Shown here piece by piece: positions 1-5,649 of a DNA stretch of 7,764 nucleotides (its first letter is position 1; the number at the start of each line of letters is the position of its first letter). The notes beneath the pieces were generated by a model. That model had not been told where the DNA came from, did not search any database, and worked only from the letters and a program-made list of their open reading frames with translations. Location: NCBI GenBank assembly GCA_030607635.1, contig JAUWJP010000075.1:1-7764 (forward strand), read 5' to 3'. The translations under genes and the position numbers were made by a program. Source of the stretch: Candidatus Aminicenantota bacterium. Its GTDB lineage: Bacteria > Acidobacteriota > Aminicenantia > Aminicenantales > Aminicenantaceae.

Positions 1-1643
1 CCTCTGTTTTTCTTCTTATTATAGGCGGAGCCTTTGTTCTGTACCATATCAAAGGAAAGAGAATAACAACGAAAGATATCGCCGCAAGTGAAAAGGTGAT
101 CGGGCTCGAATTCACCTCCAAAGAAAGAAAAATGATGCTGGATAACGTAAGGAGAAACCTTTCGAGATTCAAAGAGTTGAGAAGAGTTTCCCTTCAAAAC
201 AGTGTTCCTCCAGCTCTGCTTTTTAATCCTGTTACACCTGGAATGGATTTGTTAAAAGACCGGAAGCCTGTAAAAATGCCTGAGGCTTCGGGTATTCAAG
301 TGCCTTCTAATTTCGAAGATTTAGCCTTTTATCCCGTAACAGAACTCGCACAGCTGATAAAATCGAGGAAAATAACTTCAACCGAGCTTACCCAACTTTA
401 CATCGAACGGCTTAAAAAATTTGGTCCCCGCTTGGAATGTGTCATCACTTTGACAGAAGAATTGGCTTTAGCTCAAGCAAAGCGGGCTGACAAAGAAATA
501 GCTTCGGGCCGCTACAGAGGACCTCTTCACGGCATCCCTTGGGGGGCAAAGGACCTTCTTTCTACAAAGGGAATCAAGACGACCTGGGGGGCCATGCCTT
601 ACAAAGACCGAATCATAGATGTAGATGCCACTGTGGTTAAACGACTCGAGGAAGCAGGAGCAGTGCTTTTGGCCAAGCTTACGATGGGAGCCTTAGCCTG
701 GGGGGACGTCTGGTTTGACGGAAAAACAAAAAATCCCTGGAATCCAGAGCAAGGTTCGAGCGGCTCATCTGCTGGTTCGGCCGCTGCAACGGCTGCTGGC
801 CTGGTAGGATTTTCCATCGGCACTGAAACTTGGGGTTCTATTGTTTCTCCTTCTGCAAGATGCGGTGTAACCGGACTGCGCCCCACTTTCGGCCGCGTGA
901 GCCGCTATGGGGCCATGGCTTTAAGCTGGAGCATGGACAAAATCGGTCCCATCTGCCGCTCTGTTGAAGATTGTTCTCTGGTCTTCAACGCTATATACGG
1001 CCCGGATGGAAAAGACTTTACCGTTGTAAATCTCCCCTTTAACTGGGATCCGTCGCTTGATCTCAAGGATATCCGTATCGGCTACCTGAAAAAAGCCTTT
1101 GAAAAAAAATACAGAAACAAGAAAAATGACGAAGCTTCACTCGAAGCTCTCCGTTCCCTTGGAGCGGAACTTGTGCCTTTTGATCTTCCAGAACTTCCGG
1201 TTAACGCGCTCTCTTTTATCCTGAATGCAGAGGCTGCAGCAGCCTTCGATGAACTCACCCGAAGCAACAGGGATGACTTGCTGGTTAGACAGATAAAACA
1301 AGCCTGGCCAAACACCTTCCGGCAGGCAAGGCTCATTCCCGCTGTGGAATATATTCAGGCTAACCGCGTCAGGACTCTCCTCATGGAGGAGATGGCCCAG
1401 AAGATGAAAGGAATAGATGTATATATCGCTCCCTCCTTCGGAGGGAATAATCTCCTTTTAACAAACCTCACCGGACATCCTGCAGTCGTTGTGCCCAACG
1501 GATTTGATGAAAAGGGAAGCCCGACGAGCATCTCTTTTATCGGGAATATCTTTGAAGAAGCCAAAACTCTACGTGTAGCCAAGGCATTCCAGGATGTAAC
1601 AGACTTTCACCGCAAATATCCTGACCTGAAAAAGAATTTCTAA
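1..1643 (+). CDS. Amidase-signature family hydrolase, exported or membrane-anchored (5' partial)
   Basis: This is an amidase-signature serine hydrolase, a family that cleaves amide bonds with a Lys-cisSer-Ser triad. Numbering from the GTG at 96, Lys152 lies in GAKDLL, the cis-Ser is Ser224 in SSGSSAGS, and the nucleophile is Ser248 in TETWGSI; the 24-residue Ser-Ser spacing equals that of mammalian FAAH. The block CGVTGLRPTFGRVSRYG (256-272) is also typical. The frame is open back to base 3 and encodes a hydrophobic stretch (FLLIIGGAFVLY) then a Lys/Arg-rich segment. The GTG at 96 is therefore probably internal, and the start lies outside the window, behind a signal peptide or membrane anchor. 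The extension about 90 residues long before the catalytic domain recalls an exported amidase group annotated 'GatA-related'. It is unlikely to be real GatA, which is cytosolic and works with GatB/GatC, absent here. Trp precedes GSI where most relatives have Gly or Leu. Substrate unknown. The gene converges on the lipoprotein gene. Confidence 0.93.
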   Translation, partial: SVFLLIIGGAFVLYHIKGKRITTKDIAASEKVIGLEFTSKERKMMLDNVRRNLSRFKELRRVSLQNSVPPALLFNPVTPGMDLLKDRKPVKMPEASGIQVPSNFEDLAFYPVTELAQLIKSRKITSTELTQLYIERLKKFGPRLECVITLTEELALAQAKRADKEIASGRYRGPLHGIPWGAKDLLSTKGIKTTWGAMPYKDRIIDVDATVVKRLEEAGAVLLAKLTMGALAWGDVWFDGKTKNPWNPEQGSSGSSAGSAAATAAGLVGFSIGTETWGSIVSPSARCGVTGLRPTFGRVSRYGAMALSWSMDKIGPICRSVEDCSLVFNAIYGPDGKDFTVVNLPFNWDPSLDLKDIRIGYLKKAFEKKYRNKKNDEASLEALRSLGAELVPFDLPELPVNALSFILNAEAAAAFDELTRSNRDDLLVRQIKQAWPNTFRQARLIPAVEYIQANRVRTLLMEEMAQKMKGIDVYIAPSFGGNNLLLTNLTGHPAVVVPNGFDEKGSPTSISFIGNIFEEAKTLRVAKAFQDVTDFHRKYPDLKKNF

Positions 1644-1661
1644 ACTATTTGAATTTTAGTG

Positions 1662-1679
1662 CTGAATAATATTATTCAG
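1662..1679. repeat. 18-bp perfect palindrome between convergent genes
   Basis: CTGAATAATATTATTCAG reads the same on both strands. It lies 18 bp after the amidase stop and covers the TGA stop of the minus-strand lipoprotein gene (1676-1678). As RNA it could form a 7-bp AT-rich stem with a 4-base loop. No T-run follows on either strand, so it is a poor intrinsic terminator. It could be a weak bidirectional 3'-end structure or simply an AT-rich coincidence. Confidence 0.5.
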
Positions 1680-2476
1680 AAAAGACCGTTAAAGAGAACA
1701 TCGGCATGAAAGAGCTCTCGAGTCCTTCGCCTGACTCTCCATTCTACCGTATCTTTTACGGTAAAATAAAACCAGAGTTTGTCAAAAAACTTTAACTTTT
1801 TTATGTAGTACTGAGAAAAATCTGTGAAGTTATCAACAATGATTTTGCCGATTTCATCGTCTTTTGCGTCGAGAACAATAATCCTGAAGATTTCTTTCTC
1901 TTCCTCCCCTTCTGTTACTGTTTCCACCTCCAGCTTGCCATATACCTTTGCCCTTTCTATTCCTTCCCACCCCTCTTTTTTTTCGAAGGAGAGGTTTTTT
2001 AAGACCTGAAATTCCTCTCTCGCTTCCAGGTCCAAATAATCATCTATTACAAATTCTTCGGTTCTTGTAAAAACGTTTCTCCAATCTTTCTCTGACTCTT
2101 TAACCTCAATGTTATTCGCAATTAAAATGGAAGGCTTTTCAGGGGAAAATGCTCCTCTGCCTTTTACCTCTTTGCCGACAAGTGTACCAACATCATCTGA
2201 CTCTAGCGGGCCTTGAACTATAATGTCAAATCCACTGGCTTCGGAAATAAAAAGATATTTTCCGCCACCGACATGGACAACACCTTCAAACAGAATAATG
2301 CCTTCTTTAGCCACCAGGCCCTCTTCCCCCAGAGCCATTTCTTCTCCTGCTTTTTTCTTGCAGGAAATACTTCCTCCAATCACTAATAAAAGCGCTAATA
2401 AGCTAAAACCGAGAGTCAGAACGATCTTCTCCTGCTTGCTTTTTCCTTCCGTTGAAACCGATATCCTAATAGCCAT
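1676..2476 (-). CDS. Predicted lipoprotein of unknown function
   Basis: I do not recognise this 266-residue protein. The N-terminus has a basic region (GKSKQEK), a hydrophobic core at about 19-34 (IVLTLGFSLLALLLVIGG) and Cys39 in GSISC followed by KKK. This looks like a lipoprotein signal, although Ser at -3 is not the usual Leu/Val, so a single membrane anchor is an alternative. Residues about 60-125 (ILFEGVVHVGGGKYLFISE, then GKEVKGRGAF and a hydrophobic strand) read as short alternating beta strands and suggest an OB-like fold; that is inference. The rest is rich in Glu/Lys and ends with Arg-rich RVRRRTRELF. The ATG start is supported by GGAGGT (2484-2489) eight bases upstream. It is probably monocistronic, since repeats and a gene-free stretch lie upstream. 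A candidate promoter with an overlapping palindrome is at 2584-2618. Confidence 0.85.
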   Translation of the reverse strand: MAIRISVSTEGKSKQEKIVLTLGFSLLALLLVIGGSISCKKKAGEEMALGEEGLVAKEGIILFEGVVHVGGGKYLFISEASGFDIIVQGPLESDDVGTLVGKEVKGRGAFSPEKPSILIANNIEVKESEKDWRNVFTRTEEFVIDDYLDLEAREEFQVLKNLSFEKKEGWEGIERAKVYGKLEVETVTEGEEEKEIFRIIVLDAKDDEIGKIIVDNFTDFSQYYIKKLKFFDKLWFYFTVKDTVEWRVRRRTRELFHADVLFNGLF

Positions 2477-2583
2477 AACTTATACCTCCAAATCTTTAAT
2501 CATTCAATAAAATGATAATTAACCGGGGGCGAAAAATCTCCTCTTTACTAAATAAAAAACATCCTTTCTCTGGATTTAAATTA

Positions 2584-2618
2584 TGGTATTTTATACCACT
2601 GAAAAAAATAAAAGTAAA
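2584..2618 (-). promoter_or_regulatory. Candidate sigma70 promoter overlapping a palindromic operator
   Basis: On the minus strand, TTTACT (2613-2618) and TATAAA (2590-2595) are separated by 17 bp, which would start transcription near 2583, about 106 bases before the lipoprotein ATG. The -10 lies inside a perfect 15-bp inverted repeat, TGGTATAAAATACCA (2584-2598). A repressor bound there would block the promoter. The region is AT-rich, so chance matches to both hexamers are expected. Confidence 0.35.
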
Positions 2619-2661
2619 GAAGAAAATTCAAGACACAGAAGATTTTAGAGAAAGTGAGGAG

Positions 2662-2751
2662 AAAAAGGGGACAGGCTACTTTTTCTTGAATGAGAAGGAC
2701 TGTTTTTACGCGTGGACAGTCCATACAGAAAAAGTAGCCTGTCCCCTTTTT
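2662..2751. repeat. Long inverted repeat (25-bp perfect arms) with a nested hairpin
   Basis: The left arm (2662-2686, core GGGGACAGGCTAC) and right arm (2727-2751, core GTAGCCTGTCCCC) are perfect reverse complements over 25 bp. Each arm is bounded by A-runs and T-runs. The 40-base centre holds a second hairpin, GGACTGT (2697-2703) pairing with ACAGTCC (2716-2722). The whole unit resembles a REP/MITE-like non-autonomous element. I recall GGGGACAG...TTTTT palindromes of this type near REP-associated tyrosine transposases, but none is in the window. The stem ends in T-runs on both strands, so it could also act as a bidirectional terminator for the small-protein operon arriving from the right. 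Confidence 0.8.
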
Positions 2752-2780
2752 TGTTTCCTTTTTTGTTTCTTTTTTGTTTT
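2747..2780 (+). repeat. Three tandem copies of TTTTTTGTTTY
   Basis: TTTTTTGTTTCC (2747-2758), TTTTTTGTTTC (2759-2769) and TTTTTTGTTTT (2770-2780) follow one another at the right edge of the long inverted repeat, sharing its terminal T-run. This looks like slipped-strand expansion of the repeat's end. It lengthens the U-tract that a plus-strand transcript would have after the hairpin. Confidence 0.7.
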
Positions 2781-2786
2781 GGAAGT

Positions 2787-2814
2787 GTAGGGGCTTGATA
2801 AATCAAGCCCCTAC
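2787..2814. repeat. 13-bp perfect hairpin, GTAGGGGCTTGAT type
   Basis: GTAGGGGCTTGAT (2787-2799) and its exact complement ATCAAGCCCCTAC (2802-2814) are separated by AA, giving a near-loopless cruciform-capable palindrome. GTAGGGGC...GCCCCTAC palindromes are a common form of dispersed intergenic repeat in many bacterial genomes (recollection, not a search). It starts seven bases after the tandem T-rich repeat, so several repeat units are stacked at one locus. Confidence 0.75.
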
Positions 2815-2826
2815 GAACTATAAAAA

Positions 2827-2853
2827 GGTGGGTTTGGTTTTTCAAGCCCGCAC
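2827..2853. repeat. Imperfect hairpin related to the adjacent repeat
   Basis: GTGGGTTTG (2829-2837 region) can pair with CAAGCCCGCAC (2843-2853) if two G-T pairs are allowed, with a T-rich loop. Its right arm shares CAAGCCC with the preceding hairpin, so it may be a diverged second copy. The segment AGCCCGCACTTT (2845-2856) recurs exactly at 4918-4929 in the next intergenic region, which suggests a dispersed family. Confidence 0.45.
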
Positions 2854-3045
2854 TTTCGACATGATAGACGAGGACGCATACAAAGAATTAATAGATTAAA
2901 AAAATTGAGAGTTAAATTATAGCCTGAAATCAAGGCCTTAATCAGTGAAAAGATACTTCTTCCTCGACTGGGGCCTCCCCCCCTTCTTCTTATGATGATC
3001 TACTACAGCTTCTTTAGGAACTTTAAATTAAATCAGGAGAAAATA

Positions 3046-3243
3046 TTATTTCTTTTTCAGGATGGGCATGCCTGTTCTTTCAGTTTCGATAACTTTGAAT
3101 TTCTCAGGAACCGCATCTAACGACCCGTCCCTTACATCACGGGCAAAAAAGTAGATTCTCTGAATACGACCTCCTTTCAGGTTGACATCCTTAAAATGAA
3201 GATAATACTTTACCCCTTTTTTGTTGGTGAATTCAAACGCCAT
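3046..3243 (-). CDS. Conserved small hypothetical protein (65 aa)
   Basis: A 65-residue soluble protein beginning MAFEFTNKKGVKYYLHFKDV and ending RTGMPILKKK. It has no signal peptide, membrane segment or cysteine, and is probably small and beta-rich. I recall similar proteins of about 60-70 residues, with the pattern FT-KKG--YYLH, YFFAR, A-D-VPE and RTG-P-LKKK, in many bacteria and archaea, all without assigned function. The ATG is backed by GGAGGT seven bases upstream (inside 3251-3257). It starts 30 bp after the FadL-like stop on the same strand, so the two are probably co-transcribed from the promoter near 4743-4769. No clear terminator follows directly; the inverted repeat at 2662-2751 is the nearest candidate. 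Confidence 0.85.
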   Translation of the reverse strand: MAFEFTNKKGVKYYLHFKDVNLKGGRIQRIYFFARDVRDGSLDAVPEKFKVIETERTGMPILKKK

Positions 3244-3273
3244 TTACTTTACCTCCGAATTTAATTTTATTGA

Positions 3274-4653
3274 CTAAAAAACAAAACCGATGCTTATTCC
3301 GAAGAGATGGGCTGTTGTTTTATAGGTACCCTGCCCAAGGTTTCCTAATAACGGGTGCTGGTAAGCTGGAATACTTCTATTCTCACTCGTTCTGTCTTGG
3401 AACGGCTCATACTGATAGGCAACATCAATAACAAAGTTACCGGCCTTATAGCCAAAACCTCCGGTAAGAGCCCACCGGTTAGCATCAGGAAGAATTGGGT
3501 CTACGGTTTCATCAGGCTGAGGAGTTTGATCATAAAGGAATCCAGCTCTCAAAGCAAATCTTTCATTCAGATTGTACTCAAGGCCACCTCGGAAGACAAA
3601 TGAATCCTTCCAGTTTTCCTCGACATGTTTATCGTCAAAACCAGGAACATCAACTTCAACTGTGAATTCATCATAAGTGCTCCACAGTATATAATGCACA
3701 TCTGCCGACATGATCAGGCTTTGGGTCAAATTAAAGGCTACCCCGACACCAAGAATGTGAGGGATGTTGAATGATGGAATGAGAGCTCCCCCCTCGCTTG
3801 GAACTTGGTCTGCTATTTGTGTTTCGACTGCCTCGGCTGTCCCTGCTGGAAGTAATAGGTCCCAAGGAGGAGGAATCGTAACATCGACTAGCGGAGCACT
3901 CAATGCTAAATCTCCATCAAATTCAATCTTGAAGCTGCCACGCCAGTTGAATCCTATGGAAAAATTCTCTCCCTTGTAAAGAGCTCCTGCGTTCAAGGCC
4001 CACGCACTGCCAGTAGCCTCTAATACAAGAGGGATATCCATCGTATAGGAAGCCGTAACAGGTAGACCAACGTAGGGAGTAAGATCAATTGTATCCTCAA
4101 CATGTTCAACTAGTTCAAATTCCAGGGTTGAATAGATATAGGAAACACCAAAACCCAGGGAAAAATTCTCATTGACCTTGAAAGCCAAGGTGGGGTTTAA
4201 GAAAAAGGTCTTCATGTCATCCCGAATAGAAATATACTTTAGAGGATAATCTTCGGGCCACTTGACTCCCATACCGTAGGGATTAAAGAATCCAAAACCA
4301 GCGACAATTTTATCACTGAGCTTGTGGGAGATGTAGAATGTCGATGGATAGAACATCTGACTCACTTGGTCCACAGATTGATATGCGGGATCTGGCCAGT
4401 TTGGCAGGCTCAAAGAGGCTATGGGAAAGATCAAGGTTGTGCCAAAAGAAATCTGGGTTCCTTCTAAAAAGGCTATGCCAGCGGGATTGTGGAAAATGGC
4501 TGACGGATTGTTGGCAAGAGCTACAAATGCACCACCCATAGCCATCGCTGCAGCACCGTGCTCATAGATAAGAAAACCTGCGCCATGAGATAAAGAACTA
4601 AGACCAAAAAACACTAAAGAAAATATAACTATTGCGGTGATGTATCTTCTCAC
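3274..4653 (-). CDS. Outer-membrane beta-barrel transporter, OMPP1/FadL/TodX family
   Basis: A 459-residue outer-membrane protein of the FadL type. These are monomeric barrels that pass long-chain fatty acids or other hydrophobic molecules across the outer membrane. Visible features: a signal peptide (MRRYITAIVIFSLVFFGLSSLSHG) with likely cleavage after Gly24, a mature N-terminus AGFLIYEHGAAAMAMGGAFVA matching the FadL hatch style, NPSAIFHNPAGIAFLEG at 49-65 carrying the family's NPA signature, amphipathic strands throughout, and a C-terminal strand ending in Phe (GISIGFVF), the usual barrel-assembly signal. Its length is close to E. coli FadL. Translation starts at a GTG (4651-4653) with GGAGG five bases upstream. 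A promoter with a perfect TTGACA lies at 4743-4769. It is followed by the 65-residue gene. The true substrate cannot be read from the sequence, so no gene symbol is given. Confidence 0.93.
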   Translation of the reverse strand: MRRYITAIVIFSLVFFGLSSLSHGAGFLIYEHGAAAMAMGGAFVALANNPSAIFHNPAGIAFLEGTQISFGTTLIFPIASLSLPNWPDPAYQSVDQVSQMFYPSTFYISHKLSDKIVAGFGFFNPYGMGVKWPEDYPLKYISIRDDMKTFFLNPTLAFKVNENFSLGFGVSYIYSTLEFELVEHVEDTIDLTPYVGLPVTASYTMDIPLVLEATGSAWALNAGALYKGENFSIGFNWRGSFKIEFDGDLALSAPLVDVTIPPPWDLLLPAGTAEAVETQIADQVPSEGGALIPSFNIPHILGVGVAFNLTQSLIMSADVHYILWSTYDEFTVEVDVPGFDDKHVEENWKDSFVFRGGLEYNLNERFALRAGFLYDQTPQPDETVDPILPDANRWALTGGFGYKAGNFVIDVAYQYEPFQDRTSENRSIPAYQHPLLGNLGQGTYKTTAHLFGISIGFVF

Positions 4654-4742
4654 TTAAACCTCCAAAAGGATGTATTAAAAACTCCATCTAATAGTGCTTA
4701 AATATGAGTAACTCTCTCCAACTCCTTAGCCTTGTTCAAGTA

Positions 4743-4769
4743 TTTATAAAAAACAGGCTACAATGTCAA
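4743..4769 (-). promoter_or_regulatory. Candidate sigma70 promoter of the FadL-like operon
   Basis: On the minus strand a perfect -35 TTGACA (4764-4769) and a -10 TATAAA (4743-4748) are separated by 15 bp, shorter than the ideal 17. Transcription would begin near 4735, leaving a leader of about 80 bases before the GTG at 4653. The leader has no obvious riboswitch. Confidence 0.5.
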
Positions 4770-4788
4770 GATAAAATTTGAAAAAAAA

Positions 4789-4802
4789 TTGAAAATTTTC
4801 AA
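4789..4802. repeat. AT-rich palindrome between divergent promoters
   Basis: TTGAAAATTTTCAA is a perfect 14-bp palindrome. With one extra base allowed on the right it extends outwards through flanking A- and T-runs (about 4780-4810). It lies 19 bp from the -35 of the leftward promoter and 8 bp from the -35 of the rightward one. That suits a shared operator or a bent-DNA element, but A/T runs give such palindromes by chance. Confidence 0.4.
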
Positions 4803-4810
4803 CTTTTTTC

Positions 4811-4838
4811 TTTACATTTATATTTTTCATTGTATAAT
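4811..4838 (+). promoter_or_regulatory. Candidate sigma70 promoter facing right
   Basis: TTTACA (4811-4816) and a perfect TATAAT (4833-4838) are separated by 16 bp, predicting a start near 4845. The next plus-strand gene, the methionine sulfoxide reductase, begins 330 bases later. The promoter therefore either drives that gene through a long leader or makes a short RNA ending at the stem-loop described next. Confidence 0.5.
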
Positions 4839-4844
4839 GATATT

Positions 4845-4931
4845 GGTTCTTTTTTGCGGGCTGGAGAGAACCCCCACCTTTTTGGTTCCCATCATCAACC
4901 CCCCTTTTGCTGACATCAGCCCGCACTTTTT
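4845..4931 (+). ncRNA. Possible short structured RNA or attenuator
   Basis: A transcript from the promoter at 4811-4838 would contain GGTTCT (4845-4850) able to pair with AGAACC (4867-4872). It would also contain TGCGGGCTG (4855-4863) exactly complementary to CAGCCCGCA (4917-4925), followed by CTTTTTCT. Between them is a C-rich segment and a small GCTGA/TCAGC hairpin (4909-4920). The two main pairings interlock, so they would form a pseudoknot or exclude each other. The GC stem plus T-run could terminate transcription near 4931, giving an RNA of about 87 bases or an attenuated leader. The 54-base gap between stem arms is long for a terminator. AGCCCGCACTTT also occurs at 2845, so a decayed repeat is an equally good reading. 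Confidence 0.25.
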
Positions 4932-5176
4932 CTATACAGACTATAAGGTTCATAAAAAGGGGAAATTAAAACTATTCTCTTTTACAGTAAAATCTAAAGA
5001 GAAAAATGTAGGATAAGGCGCAAGATCAGGATATAACTCGATACATCGATAAAAAAGAAATGTTCCTTGAATTCACTATTCAAACGGTGCTACATTTGCT
5101 AAAGTTGCCGCAGCAATGCCTTTTAGTGCTAAAGCATTTATGGAAATGACTTCACGTATTTCAGCAGAGGACCAGC
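4932..5176 (+). other. Leader region upstream of msrC with no firm feature
   Basis: No RNA gene or terminator is evident. One short open frame runs from after a stop at 5068 to 5187. Its last part, from ATG 5116, reads MPFSAKAFMEMTSRISAEDQ and overlaps the start of msrC by 11 bases. Its composition looks protein-like (Ala, Met and Ser rich), so it could be debris of a lost gene or an upstream peptide coupled to msrC, but I recognise no family. AGAGGA at 5166-5171 serves as the msrC ribosome binding site. Confidence 0.4.
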
Positions 5177-5635
5177 ATGGCCGATAAAGAAAATCTAGAA
5201 AAAAGATATAAAAGAATCTACGATCAACTCCGGGAACTTGTTCTCAAAACTGAAAACAAGATTGCACGCATGGCTACAATCGCTGCTATCCTTCATCATA
5301 AGATGGCTCAGTTTTTCTGGACGGGCTTTTACATTCTCATTGATGGAGAATTGATTATTGGTCCTTACCAGGGCCCTTTAGCTTGCCAAATCCTGGAGAA
5401 AGAGAAAGGAGTTTGCTGGGCAGGAGTAACATCGAAAAAAACAATTATTGTGCCTGATGTCCATAAATTTCCAGGCCATGTGGCCTGCGACAGCCGCTCA
5501 AATTCGGAAATATTAGTTCCTCTTATAGATAAAGAAAACCAAGTTTGGGGTGTGCTCGATGTAGACAGCAGAAAATTCGACGCTTTTTCAGATGTAGATA
5601 AGGATTGGCTTGAAAAAATAGTTAAGCTGATATAA
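5177..5635 (+). CDS. msrC: Free methionine-(R)-sulfoxide reductase (fRMsr), GAF-domain type
   Basis: A 152-residue single-GAF-domain enzyme that reduces free methionine-(R)-sulfoxide to methionine in the cytosol, normally with thioredoxin (EC 1.8.4.14). The family's three redox cysteines are present at Cys70 (GPLAC), Cys80 (GVC) and Cys104 (FPGHVACDSRSNSE). Their spacings of 10 and 24 residues equal those of E. coli Cys84, Cys94 and Cys118. FFWTGFY near residue 46, VPDVHKFPGH, and WGVLDVDS near the C-terminus are also signatures. Trp81 follows the resolving Cys80 where most members have Gly. Start: ATG at 5177 with AGAGGA five bases before it; an in-frame stop lies about 30 bases upstream. 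It converges with the M20 remnant, with only 14 bases between them. A promoter at 4811-4838 may drive it through a long leader. Confidence 0.95.
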   Translation: MADKENLEKRYKRIYDQLRELVLKTENKIARMATIAAILHHKMAQFFWTGFYILIDGELIIGPYQGPLACQILEKEKGVCWAGVTSKKTIIVPDVHKFPGHVACDSRSNSEILVPLIDKENQVWGVLDVDSRKFDAFSDVDKDWLEKIVKLI

Positions 5636-5649
5636 TGACCGAAATTTTT

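Larger units (their letters stand above)
2477..3045. other. 569-bp gene-free stretch with a repeat cluster
   Basis: No convincing gene lies between the lipoprotein start and the stop of the 65-residue protein. The left part (2477-2640) is AT-rich and holds the candidate lipoprotein promoter. The middle (2662-2853) is packed with inverted and tandem repeats listed separately. The right part (2854-3045) has no strong structure. It contains two short open stretches: 12 codons on plus from ATG 2861 (MIDEDAYKELID, then stop), and about 29 codons without a start codon on minus ending at 2938, with KKKGGRPQSRKKYLFTD near its end. These could be debris of lost genes, but neither has enough length or similarity to call. 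Confidence 0.6.

Noticed and set aside
1..1643. GatA subunit of the tRNA amidotransferase
   Set aside because: The N-terminal membrane or signal segment, the long extension before the catalytic domain and the lack of gatB or gatC neighbours point to a different exported amidase group.
2512..2790. 92-codon plus-strand open frame
   Set aside because: It runs through the promoter region, the long inverted repeat and the T-rich tandem repeat; its composition (poly-Lys then poly-Phe) reflects the repeats, and it has no ribosome binding site or family resemblance.
2662..2853. CRISPR array
   Set aside because: The repeats are inverted or immediately tandem and not evenly spaced with unique spacers; no cas gene is present.
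2861..2899. Mini-frame MIDEDAYKELID, recalling VapB-type antitoxin starts
   Set aside because: Only 12 codons, with no ribosome binding site and no toxin gene nearby; the resemblance is to a very short common pattern.
2938..3024. Minus-strand frame ending KKKGGRPQSRKKYLFTD
   Set aside because: About 29 codons with no start codon, and a stop just upstream; the basic, AT-hook-like look is suggestive but too short to call a gene or pseudogene.
4789..5016. 75-codon plus-strand open frame in the divergent intergenic region
   Set aside because: It starts in the AT palindrome upstream of the predicted promoter, spans the stem-loop region, and encodes a Phe/Ile-rich sequence without ribosome binding site or recognisable motif.
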